This document shows, piece by piece, positions 33,857-42,960 of a stretch of 64,000 nucleotides of DNA. Origin of the DNA: an uncultured Bacteroidales bacterium (GTDB taxonomy: Bacteria; Bacteroidota; Bacteroidia; Bacteroidales; Bacteroidaceae); the NCBI GenBank assembly GCA_902787575.1, contig CADAGX010000005.1:1-64000 (forward strand). Reading direction: 5' to 3'. How positions within the stretch are numbered: position 1 is the first letter of the stretch; each line of letters starts with the position of its first letter. The translations under genes were made by a program, and so were the position numbers. The notes beneath the pieces are model-generated. The model was not told the DNA's origin. It saw only the letters and a program-made list of their open reading frames with translations, and did not search any database.

Positions 33857-35839
33857 ATGCCTGCTATCAGACACATTCCGAATCGCATTTCTGCTTTGCT
33901 GGCGCTCCTGCTTTTCGTGGGAGCCGTATCGCTGCGTGCGCAAATCAATTCGGAACGTGTGATGATGATGGGTCGCAACGCCCTTTTCTACGAAGATTAC
34001 GTGCTGGCCATACAACGATTCAACATGGTCATCAACGCCAAACCATGGATGGGAGAAGCCTACTTCTACCGCGGTTTGGCCAAGTTTTATCTCGAGGATT
34101 ATCAAGGCGCAGAAATCGACTGCGGCAACGCCCTTGAACGCAACCCATACGTGTCGGACCATTATATGTTGCGTGCGCTCTGTCGCATCAACCAGCGGCG
34201 CTACGAGTTGGCCGAGGAAGATTATTTGAAATCGCTCGACATCAATCCGCTCGACAAGAATAGTTGGCACAACCTCGTGCTTTGTCAGATGGAATTGAAG
34301 GAGTACGAGCGTGCCGACTCGTCGCTCGATCGCATGATTCGCTATTGGCCAAAGGAGGCACAGCACTACACACTAAAGGCGCAGGTGGCTCTCGCTGAGA
34401 AGGACACGCTGAAGGCCGACGATTGGATTGGGCGAGCTCTGGAAATTAATTCTTACGAGGGGGCGGCGTGGAGCATAAAAGCCATGATTCAGGGCAGTCG
34501 CGGTCAATACGAGATGGCCGAGAGGTCGCTCGACAAAGCCATCATACAGATGCCGCGAGTGGCAGGTCTCTACGTGAATCGTGCACTGGCCCGCTATAAT
34601 CAGGAGAACCTGCGAGGTGCCATGGCTGACTATGATGCGGCGCTCGACTTGGACCCCAATAATTACCTTGGACATTACAACCGTGGCCTTTTGCGTGCAC
34701 AGGTTGGAGAGGACAATCAGGCAATCGAAGACTTCAATTTCGTGCTGAAGTTGGAACCGGATAACACAATTGTGCTTTACAACCGCGCGCTGCTGCTCGA
34801 CAACGTTGGCGACTACAATGGCGCTATCCGCGACATCAGTGCCGTCATCAAAGACTACCCGGAGTTCTGGGAAGGCTACAGCAAGCGTGCCGAAATTCGC
34901 CGTAAGTTGGGTGACACGTTCGGTGCCGAACGCGACGAATTCAAGGTGCTGAAAGCGCGCTTGGACGCTTCGGCTGGCACCTATAAGTCCAGCGGAAAGA
35001 CGCGCAAGAAGAGCGAACACAATATCGACGACTACGCCAAACTGGTGGAAGAGGACGAACAGGAGACGGAGAACGAGTATGCCAGCGAGTATCGTGGGCG
35101 CGTGCAAAATCATCAGACAGAACTGCGTGTGGAGCCGCTCTACGTGCTGACTTATTACCGCGAGAATTCGCCCCTGAAGAATTATGTGGCTTATAGCAAA
35201 CAACTTGAGGCGCTCAATACCCGTCACATCCTGCCCGCCACACTTTATCTTACAGCTTCCGAGGGCGGCATGACTGAGGCCAACATCCAGCAGCATTTCG
35301 ACTGGATTGCTCAGGAGGGCCAGCAACTGGAGTCGCAGCCGGGCAACGCCGACCTGCTCTTGCGCCGCGCGTTGGATTACTACCATGTCCGCGATTTTGA
35401 GAATGGCATTGCCGACTTAAATGCGCTTCTGCAGGCCGACGGCGAGAATGTGCTGGCGCTGATGTTGCGCGCTCAGTGTCGATATGCACAACTCGAGGTG
35501 TCGCGCACCACAGCCTCAGCCGCCGACCTGCGACTGGGCTACCTCATGGTGCTGCAGGACTACAGCCACGCAGCCGAGTTGCAACCCGACGTGGCCAGTC
35601 TCTTCTACAACAAAGGCAACCTTCATGTGCGTCTGGGCGATTATGGCAGCGCTGTGCAGGAGTACACCGAGGCACTGCGTCTGGATTCCCACTTCCCCGA
35701 TGCATACTACAGCCGTGGTGTGGCTCATTTGTTGGCTGGCGAGAAGGCCGAGGGACTCAGTGACCTCAGTCAGGCCGGCGAATACGGACTTTATTCGGCC
35801 TACAATTTAATCAAGAAGTATTCTCAGCCGCAGAAATAG
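33857..35839 (+). CDS. Secreted tetratricopeptide-repeat protein
   Basis: 660 residues. Signal peptide (RISALLALLLFVGAVSLRAQ), then about nine TPR units over residues 35-375 (for example AYFYRGLAKFYLEDYQGAEID, GLYVNRALARYNQENLRGA), an acidic/basic linker about 375-420 (GKTRKKSEHNIDDYAKLVEEDEQE), a 100-residue non-TPR domain and a second TPR block about 500-650. TPR arrays hold protein partners; location is probably periplasmic. Encoded 42 bases after def, a placement conserved in Bacteroidales, where its function is unknown. Confidence 0.88.
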   Translation: MPAIRHIPNRISALLALLLFVGAVSLRAQINSERVMMMGRNALFYEDYVLAIQRFNMVINAKPWMGEAYFYRGLAKFYLEDYQGAEIDCGNALERNPYVSDHYMLRALCRINQRRYELAEEDYLKSLDINPLDKNSWHNLVLCQMELKEYERADSSLDRMIRYWPKEAQHYTLKAQVALAEKDTLKADDWIGRALEINSYEGAAWSIKAMIQGSRGQYEMAERSLDKAIIQMPRVAGLYVNRALARYNQENLRGAMADYDAALDLDPNNYLGHYNRGLLRAQVGEDNQAIEDFNFVLKLEPDNTIVLYNRALLLDNVGDYNGAIRDISAVIKDYPEFWEGYSKRAEIRRKLGDTFGAERDEFKVLKARLDASAGTYKSSGKTRKKSEHNIDDYAKLVEEDEQETENEYASEYRGRVQNHQTELRVEPLYVLTYYRENSPLKNYVAYSKQLEALNTRHILPATLYLTASEGGMTEANIQQHFDWIAQEGQQLESQPGNADLLLRRALDYYHVRDFENGIADLNALLQADGENVLALMLRAQCRYAQLEVSRTTASAADLRLGYLMVLQDYSHAAELQPDVASLFYNKGNLHVRLGDYGSAVQEYTEALRLDSHFPDAYYSRGVAHLLAGEKAEGLSDLSQAGEYGLYSAYNLIKKYSQPQK

Positions 35840-35861
35840 TGCTTGTGCGGCTGAAATTGCG

Positions 35862-35913
35862 ACACGTCGGGAAACTGAAAACCACACGTCGTCGGACGCG
35901 AAAGTACACGTCG
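35862..35913 (+). repeat. Three ACACGTCG motifs at exact 22-base spacing
   Basis: ACACGTCG occurs at 35862-35869, 35884-35891 and 35906-35913, all in the same orientation and exactly 22 bases apart. The bases between copies are not conserved. Lies between the TPR gene and the promoter of the Ntn hydrolase. Confidence 0.7.
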
Positions 35914-35991
35914 TAATTTTGGCGGTGGCTGCATGTTTTTTCTTTCGACGTGACAAAAACGCTCTGTCCTGCTTATATTTTGGTTCAAATG

Positions 35992-36023
35992 TTTGCGCTT
36001 TTCTCTGAAAAGAAATAAATTTG
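35992..36023 (+). promoter_or_regulatory. Promoter of the secreted Ntn hydrolase gene
   Basis: TTTG at 35992-35995, a 20-base spacer and TAAATTTG at 36016-36023, 34 bases before the ATG at 36058. Confidence 0.8.
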
Positions 36024-36057
36024 CACGACAAAAAGCAATTATACTAACCAAAAATAA

Positions 36058-37293
36058 ATGATGAAAAATCTTCAGCAAAACCTTCACAAAGTGTTATTTG
36101 GCGCAGCACTTGTATTGAGCTGCATCAGCCTGCCGCAGCGCAGCATGGCATGTACGTCGTTTATCGTTTCCGGGCGAGCCACCAAGGACGGACGTCCGCT
36201 TATTTTCAAGAACCGCGACACCAAGGCCACGAGCAATGTGATGGTAATGGTGCAGGGCGAGCGTTACAAATACGTGGGAATCACCTATTACACCGACAAG
36301 CGTCCGCGCAACATCTGGGGCGGCCACAACGAAGTGGGCTTTGCCATCATCAACACGGCGGCCTACAACCTGAACGGTTGCAGTGGCGACGACTCTGACC
36401 ACGACGGATGGATGATGATGCGTGCCCTGGAGGTCTGCCGCACGCTGGCCGATTTTGAACATCTGCTTGATACACTTCCCAAGCCCCTGCGCGTGAACTC
36501 CAATTTTGGTGTGCTCGATGCCGAGGGTGGCTGTGCCTATTACGAGACGGGCAACAAGGGATTCGTGAAGTTCGATGCCAACGATCCGCAGGAGGCTCCC
36601 GACGGATATCTCGTGCGTACCAATCACGGCATGACTGGCTGTCGCGACATAGACAGTGGCGTGGAGCGCTTCTCGGCCATCTCCGACTTTATGGCTGCCG
36701 CCCACAGCGAAGGAAAATTGGACTGCGAATACCTGATGGCCAGTGCACCGCGCTATCTCATACACGGGCTCACCAAGCGAAACCTCTACGAAGATATGCC
36801 AGCCGACGAGAACGACGTGCGGCTGATACACTTTGCCGACTACATCCCGCGCTACCTCAGTTCGTCGGCCATCCTCATCCAGGGCGTGGCTGCAGGCGAG
36901 GCCCCGTCGCACACTGTCAGTTGGACCAATATCGGCTGGCCTTGCGCATCGGTGGCTGTGCCGCTGATGATAGTTGACGGCGTGGATTTGCCCGCCATTG
37001 TGCAGCGTGGCGAGGGCGACAAGTCGTGGCTCTGCTCCAAGTCGATAGAAGAGAAACTTAAAGTCTTCAACCAGAAGCGCGGCAACGTGCGCGACTACAT
37101 CGACCTCTCTAAACTGGTGAACGAGCGCGGAACAGGTATTGTGCAGCGCATCATACCTCTGGAGCGCGAAGTCTTCAAGCACGCCAAGCCTGCGCTGCAG
37201 AAAGTGCGCAACGACAAGGACGGCGCAAAAGCCTTGCGCGAGTATTACCAGTGGGTGGACGAGTACGTAACGAGCCACTATCCAAAAGACTGA
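36058..37293 (+). CDS. Exported C-N hydrolase, choloylglycine hydrolase / acyltransferase (Ntn) superfamily
   Basis: 411 residues. The signal peptide ends QRSMA and cleavage would expose Cys 32 (CTSFIVSGRATKDG), the N-terminal nucleophile of this superfamily. Supporting residues follow: Arg and Asp in FKNRDTKATSN, the GGHNEVGFAIINTAAYN segment and TNHGMTG with Asn and His. The family includes penicillin V acylases, bile-salt hydrolases, acid ceramidase-like and carcinine hydrolases; Bacteroidetes members of this length are usually annotated as linear amide C-N hydrolases, and the substrate cannot be predicted here. The periplasmic location is typical of Gram-negative members. Its own promoter and terminator separate it from the conserved translation cluster around it. 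Confidence 0.85.
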   Translation: MMKNLQQNLHKVLFGAALVLSCISLPQRSMACTSFIVSGRATKDGRPLIFKNRDTKATSNVMVMVQGERYKYVGITYYTDKRPRNIWGGHNEVGFAIINTAAYNLNGCSGDDSDHDGWMMMRALEVCRTLADFEHLLDTLPKPLRVNSNFGVLDAEGGCAYYETGNKGFVKFDANDPQEAPDGYLVRTNHGMTGCRDIDSGVERFSAISDFMAAAHSEGKLDCEYLMASAPRYLIHGLTKRNLYEDMPADENDVRLIHFADYIPRYLSSSAILIQGVAAGEAPSHTVSWTNIGWPCASVAVPLMIVDGVDLPAIVQRGEGDKSWLCSKSIEEKLKVFNQKRGNVRDYIDLSKLVNERGTGIVQRIIPLEREVFKHAKPALQKVRNDKDGAKALREYYQWVDEYVTSHYPKD

Positions 37294-37327
37294 CCGAGGG
37301 CGGCCTTCGCCGTTCGGCATGAAGTGT

Positions 37328-37378
37328 ATGAAGGAGTGGACGTGTTGCGAAGTCTTTTCGGCGTGTCCTCTCCTTCAT
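37328..37378 (+). terminator. Long-stem hairpin after the Ntn hydrolase gene
   Basis: ATGAAGGAG-T-GGAC (from 37328) pairs with GTCC-T-CTCCTTCAT (to 37378), with a loop of about 22 bases and then CTTTTG. Located 35 bases after the stop. Confidence 0.6.
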
Positions 37379-37444
37379 CTTTTGCGATATGCATAATATA
37401 TAAGGAGAAACCCCAGAAACATTAATACATCAATACAAAAAGCG

Positions 37445-38764
37445 ATGAAGAAAAGTATGCTATCGTTTGCGGCGCTGGCTTTTGCTGCCGTGACAAGCGG
37501 AACGCTGGTTGCGCAAGACAATACCCAGGGATATTATAAGGATTTATTCGTGGACGGAGGTATCAATCTGACCTCCGATGACAAACTACCCGCAGCGCAG
37601 AAACTGGAACTGCATACCGAGTCGTTTCTCTGTTCGCCACACAAGAGCCAGGACACGACGGCTTATAACGCTGCCGACACGCTCTTTCAGCGCACGCTGA
37701 TAGGTGGGTATGTCTTCGACGAGAATGGCATCCTGCTTTATCCCGATGGCGCGCCGCGTTTTCGCTGCATCTTTATGAACGGAGGCTCGGCCGGCGCACA
37801 CGGCCGTTCGCTCGGAGCTGAGGCGCGCAACGCCATTCGCGACTTTGTGCGTGCGGGAGGTAGTTACGTGGGCTCGTGTGCCGGCATGTTTATTGGTAGC
37901 AAAGGCGTGAAGGGCGATAGTCTTGTCAAGTACACAGCCAACTATCTGGGCATTTGGCCGGGCTATACCATCAGCACTGGCGTGAAGAAGAATCGCATGG
38001 ACTTGGTGATCGAAAAGAAGGCCGGCATCCTCCGGTATGCCGACTTTGGTGGCGACCATCGTGTGGACAGCGTCTACCACAACGGCGGCGGTTTTGCTGT
38101 AACGGGCATAGACTGGCCCGAAGGCACAGAGATACTGGCGCGCTACGACGTTGCAGGCCGTACCGACCTCACTCCGGCACGTGACATCCAGATGCAGCCA
38201 GCCATCTGGGGATGGAAGGAAAACGAGCATACAGGCCGTGTCATTCTCTGCGGCTCACATCCTGAGTTCGTGAAGGACGGTGAGCGGCGCGACTTGGAGC
38301 AGTCGCTTTTTCTGTATGCGATGGAAGGAAACGGAACACCTCGGCTGAAGGGCGAACTGCTGAGCGGACAGACACGTCAGATGTACTGCACTACGGCTGA
38401 TCGCACACCTGCTTTCACTCGTATCGGCGACCGACAATACCACCATTTCGCGCTTCAGGTTCCCAAGGACGCCAGCCGTGTAACCATCACGCTGAATCCT
38501 AAGGAGGGTTGGGGCGACTTTGACCTCTATCTGATGGCCAACAACGAGCGTTTTGCCTATCAGGACAACGCGCAGTACAAGAGTGCGGAGCCCGGCGCCG
38601 AGCAGAAACTTACAATCGAAAAGCCGCGCCAGGGAACACTCTACGTCTCCGTCTTCTGCAATACTACGGTAGACACCGTGGAGACCGCGTGGGGCACACA
38701 ATACGCAGGGCGCCTCGACGTCCTTAATGGCGTTCCGTATAATATCACCGCCGTGGTGGAGTAG
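37445..38764 (+). CDS. Exported class I glutamine-amidotransferase-like protein with C-terminal PPC-like domain
   Basis: 439 residues with a signal peptide (SFAALAFAAVTSGTLVAQ). Residues about 25-290 form a class-I GATase-like (BPL_N type) domain: FMNGGSAGAHGRS, a nucleophile elbow GSYVGSCAGMFIGS with Cys in place, and CGSHPEF supplying the His and Glu of the triad. Residues about 320-439 form a beta-sandwich resembling a bacterial pre-peptidase C-terminal (PPC) domain (FALQVPKDASRVTITL, GDFDLYLMANN). BPL_N domains of this kind occur in Bacteroidetes without a known substrate. An exported GATase fold cannot easily be a nucleotide-biosynthesis amidotransferase; a peptidase or amidase role is an inference. 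Confidence 0.75.
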   Translation: MKKSMLSFAALAFAAVTSGTLVAQDNTQGYYKDLFVDGGINLTSDDKLPAAQKLELHTESFLCSPHKSQDTTAYNAADTLFQRTLIGGYVFDENGILLYPDGAPRFRCIFMNGGSAGAHGRSLGAEARNAIRDFVRAGGSYVGSCAGMFIGSKGVKGDSLVKYTANYLGIWPGYTISTGVKKNRMDLVIEKKAGILRYADFGGDHRVDSVYHNGGGFAVTGIDWPEGTEILARYDVAGRTDLTPARDIQMQPAIWGWKENEHTGRVILCGSHPEFVKDGERRDLEQSLFLYAMEGNGTPRLKGELLSGQTRQMYCTTADRTPAFTRIGDRQYHHFALQVPKDASRVTITLNPKEGWGDFDLYLMANNERFAYQDNAQYKSAEPGAEQKLTIEKPRQGTLYVSVFCNTTVDTVETAWGTQYAGRLDVLNGVPYNITAVVE

Positions 38765-38793
38765 GAGGTAGGTGGAGTCAAATAATAGATGAT

Positions 38794-38845
38794 GAGCAGA
38801 GCCGAGGAATGTCATCTTTTCTTCGCTCTGCTCTTCCTGTCTTTT
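38794..38845 (+). terminator. Hairpin after the GATase-like gene
   Basis: GAGCAGAGC (38794-38802) pairs with GCTCTGCTC (38825-38833), with a 22-base loop and a pyrimidine-rich tail TTCCTGTCTTTTC. Confidence 0.6.
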
Positions 38846-39009
38846 CTTGTGGAATGCATGGCGTGTTTCTAGGTCCGACGTGTGGAAAATTGCATTTTGA
38901 GTGCGCGAAATATGGTTCCGCGTGTGGCATTCCCGCTCTCAAATCGTGAAAAATGAGGCGAAAAGGAAAAAAACTCGGGCAAAGAGGCACGTATCTTAAA
39001 CTTTCTTCG

Positions 39010-39017
39010 TAAATTTG
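39010..39017 (+). promoter_or_regulatory. -7 box and leader hairpin of thrS
   Basis: TAAATTTG at 39010-39017, 41 bases before the ATG at 39059. The leader contains a small hairpin GGGG-TGTCTG-CCCC (39030-39043) followed by AAAAAC. No -33 match was seen. The stretch 38846-39009 contains degenerate GCGTGTGG/ACGTGTGG motifs but no gene. Confidence 0.6.
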
Positions 39018-39058
39018 CACCCTTGAATCGGGGTGTCTGCCCCAAAAACAGTAGAAAG

Positions 39059-41002
<1,944 letters not shown>

Positions 41003-41029
41003 ACGCACCAAAATCACTAACCACATTAA

Positions 41030-41689
41030 ATGAAGAAAGACAGTCTAAAACAGAAGTATCGCGTAAACGAACAAATCAGAGTTCGCGAAGTCCGTATCGT
41101 AGGCGACGGCATCGAATCGGCCGTGGTGCCCACTTTCAAGGCCATCCAACTGGCCGAACAGAAAGGGGTTGACCTGGTGGAAATCTCGCCAAACGCCGAA
41201 CCGCCCGTTTGCCGCCTCATTGACTATAGCAAGTTCCTTTATCAGCAGAAAAAGCACCAAAAGGAAATGAAGGCCAAGCAGGTGAAAGTAGATGTTAAGG
41301 AGATACGTTTCGGACCGCAGACCGATGACCACGACTATAACTTCAAGCTGAAACACGCCCAGGGCTTCCTCTCCGACGGAGACAAGGTGAAGGCTTACGT
41401 CTTTTTCAAGGGGCGTAGCATCCTCTTCAAGGAGCAGGGCGAAGTGCTGCTGTTGCGTTTCGCACAGGACCTCGAGGAATACGGAAAAGTGGAGCAGATG
41501 CCGCAGCTCGAGGGCAAGCGCATGATTATGTTCATTGCACCCAAGAAGCAGACTGCCGCTCCGAAGAAGATTCTCGAGAGCACCGCCCTCGAAGCCACCG
41601 ATGCACCGCGCGAAAAGAAAGCTCCGCAGCAGAAAGCCCGCAAGGAATATACTGGGCCGAAGGTGGAAGGCGAGGATTTCGACGACTAA
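41030..41689 (+). CDS. infC: Translation initiation factor IF-3
   Basis: 219 residues. N-terminal domain [19 protein letters not shown], the linker [19 protein letters not shown] and C-terminal domain [19 protein letters not shown]...[11 protein letters not shown]. The last about 40 residues ([21 protein letters not shown]... ending EGEDFDD) are a charged tail beyond the E. coli length (180), normal for Bacteroidetes. It starts with ATG, not the rare AUU/AUC used for autoregulation in E. coli, so that feedback mode is unlikely. Followed by rpmI after 98 bases. Confidence 0.97.
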   Translation: MKKDSLKQKYRVNEQIRVREVRIVGDGIESAVVPTFKAIQLAEQKGVDLVEISPNAEPPVCRLIDYSKFLYQQKKHQKEMKAKQVKVDVKEIRFGPQTDDHDYNFKLKHAQGFLSDGDKVKAYVFFKGRSILFKEQGEVLLLRFAQDLEEYGKVEQMPQLEGKRMIMFIAPKKQTAAPKKILESTALEATDAPREKKAPQQKARKEYTGPKVEGEDFDD

Positions 41690-41787
41690 GACCGAGAAAG
41701 TATAGAGAGAAAGAGATCGTGCGTAACGCCGGGTATATGCGTTGCCACATCGTTAATAACAATAATTAATAATTTAAAAAAACAATT

Positions 41788-41985
41788 ATGCCAAAAGTAA
41801 AGACTAACTCCGGCGCAAAGAAGAGATTCGTGCTCACCGGAACTGGCAAGATCAAGCGTCACCACGCTTATCACAGCCACATTCTGACGAAGAAGACAAA
41901 GAAGCAGAAGAGAAACCTCGACCACAGCGACTTGGTGGACCGCGCCAACGTAAAGCAGGTTCGCGAACTCCTCTGCATGCGTTGA
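41788..41985 (+). CDS. rpmI: 50S ribosomal protein L35
   Basis: 65 residues, basic, with the family opening [13 protein letters not shown], then [16 protein letters not shown] and the [10 protein letters not shown] block. Full-length compared with other L35. Lies between infC and rplT in the universal order; a 145-base spacer with no gene precedes rplT. Confidence 0.98.
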   Translation: MPKVKTNSGAKKRFVLTGTGKIKRHHAYHSHILTKKTKKQKRNLDHSDLVDRANVKQVRELLCMR

Positions 41986-42130
41986 ACCAAAAACGTCAGA
42001 AAAAGAGTTAATACTTTTTAGTTATTCACCGAGTGTTTAGCACAGAAGACCAGCCGCGAATCTTGCCCGCCGTCGCAGCGATGCAGCCGCAGGCAGAAGA
42101 CTGGCGCTAACATTCAAAACAGAAAAAATT

Positions 42131-42475
42131 ATGCCAAGATCAGTAAATCATGTAGCTTCAAGAGCTAAGAGAAAGAAGATTCTGGGTCTGACCAGAGGGT
42201 ACATCGGTGCCCGTAAGAACGTTTGGACCGTTGCCAAGAACACGTGGGAGAAAGGTCTCACCTACGCATTCCGCGACCGTCGTGCCAAGAAACGCAACTT
42301 CCGCGCCTTGTGGATTCAGCGTATCAACGCCGCTGCTCGTCAGGAAGGCTTCAGCTATTCGCAGCTGATGGGTCTGCTTCACAAAGCCGGCATCGAGATT
42401 AACCGCAAGGTGCTCGCCGACCTGGCCGTGAATCACCCCGAAGCATTCAAGGCAATCGTAGCCAAGGTGAAGTAA
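42131..42475 (+). CDS. rplT: 50S ribosomal protein L20
   Basis: 114 residues, full-length: [57 protein letters not shown] and a C-terminal domain with [21 protein letters not shown]. Binds 23S rRNA early in assembly. The 145-base spacer upstream could host an L20-type leader but no convincing fold was seen. A strong terminator follows. Confidence 0.98.
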   Translation: MPRSVNHVASRAKRKKILGLTRGYIGARKNVWTVAKNTWEKGLTYAFRDRRAKKRNFRALWIQRINAAARQEGFSYSQLMGLLHKAGIEINRKVLADLAVNHPEAFKAIVAKVK

Positions 42476-42499
42476 ACACCCTCTTTCTGGTTTACGAAA

Positions 42500-42540
42500 A
42501 AAGAAGTGTGTCGCCCCGACGGGTGGCACACTTCTTTTTC
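42500..42540 (+). terminator. Terminator of the translation cluster
   Basis: Stem AAAGAAGTGTGTCGCCC (42500-42516) with GGGTGGCACACTTCTTT (42521-42537), one mismatch and a 4-base loop, ending in TTTTTC. The A-tract on the 5' side also makes it usable on the minus strand. Confidence 0.9.
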
Positions 42541-42609
42541 TTGTGTGGTGATATGCACGCTACGTGCGACACCTATTTTGTGTGCTGCGTTTTCGCTCGT
42601 GCGACAGGC

Positions 42610-42847
42610 AGAAAAAGCGAGGCGGTTTCATGTTCTGAAGCCGCCTCGTATGGAAAACCGCACTGGTGAAGATGTGATGAAACTCCGTTAGACAGGTTTT
42701 GAGGGTTTGCCGCCTTTGTAATCCACCTACTCGAATGTCACCATCAGAGGATGGCACGCCATTGGCTGGCAAAACTGGTCTCAGTTTCATTAATTATTTG
42801 ATGAGTCTCCCATTCGAACCAGTGCGGTGTGGAATTCTCTATCTTGC
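42610..42847 (-). ncRNA. 6S-like RNA (Bacteroidales-1 motif)
   Basis: A complete minus-strand RNA unit in the rplT-malQ gap. Promoter TTG (42882-42880), 20 bases, TATCTTTG (42859-42852) puts the start near 42847. Nested arms form a rod: closing stem ACCGCACTGGT (42657-42667) with ACCAGTGCGGT (42818-42828); then ATGAAACT (42677-42684) with AGTTTCAT (42783-42790); then AGACAGGTTTTG (42690-42701) with CAAAACTGGTCT (42770-42781, two mismatches). The sides between the first two stems are unequal (9 versus 27 bases), giving a large internal bubble like 6S RNA, the RNA-polymerase-binding regulator. The end is a 13-bp hairpin (42618-42630 with 42636-42648) followed by CTTTTTC. From memory, Bacteroidales-1 RNA lies downstream of L20 genes and is regarded as the Bacteroidales 6S RNA; position and fold both agree. 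No good ORF inside. Confidence 0.8.
42612..42648 (-). terminator. Terminator of the 6S-like RNA
   Basis: On the minus strand a 13-bp stem (CGAGGCGG core, one G-U pair), a 5-base loop and then CTTTTT. The plus strand has no T-tract after the hairpin, so it works for the minus-strand RNA. Confidence 0.8.
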
Positions 42848-42851
42848 AAGA

Positions 42852-42882
42852 CAAAGATACAGACTTTCCGCGAAATGCGCAA
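42852..42882 (-). promoter_or_regulatory. Promoter of the 6S-like RNA
   Basis: Minus strand TTG (42882-42880), a 20-base spacer and TATCTTTG (42859-42852). It overlaps back to back with the malQ promoter region, whose TTG begins at 42910. Confidence 0.78.
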
Positions 42883-42909
42883 GCAAATCCGAAATTTTAT
42901 GTCTCGCGC

Positions 42910-42940
42910 TTGCGGAATTCTGCTTTTTCCTGTACTTTTG
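42910..42940 (+). promoter_or_regulatory. Promoter of malQ
   Basis: TTG at 42910-42912, a 20-base spacer, TACTTTTG at 42933-42940, 20 bases before the ATG at 42961. Confidence 0.78.
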
Positions 42941-42960
42941 CGAGTAGTAATCTTCAGGAT

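Noticed and set aside
41986..42130. L20 autoregulatory leader or other riboswitch in the rpmI-rplT spacer
   Set aside because: The 145 bases show short GC-rich patches but no stable paired structure by eye that could be defended.
42618..42648. Second terminator for rplT on the plus strand
   Set aside because: No T-tract follows on the plus strand and a strong terminator already exists at 42500-42540; the CTTTTT tail is on the minus strand.
42829..42960. Upstream 44-codon extension of malQ
   Set aside because: It would start on the 6S RNA closing stem and pass through the malQ promoter; the MTSISF start at 42961 fits the CBM20 domain.
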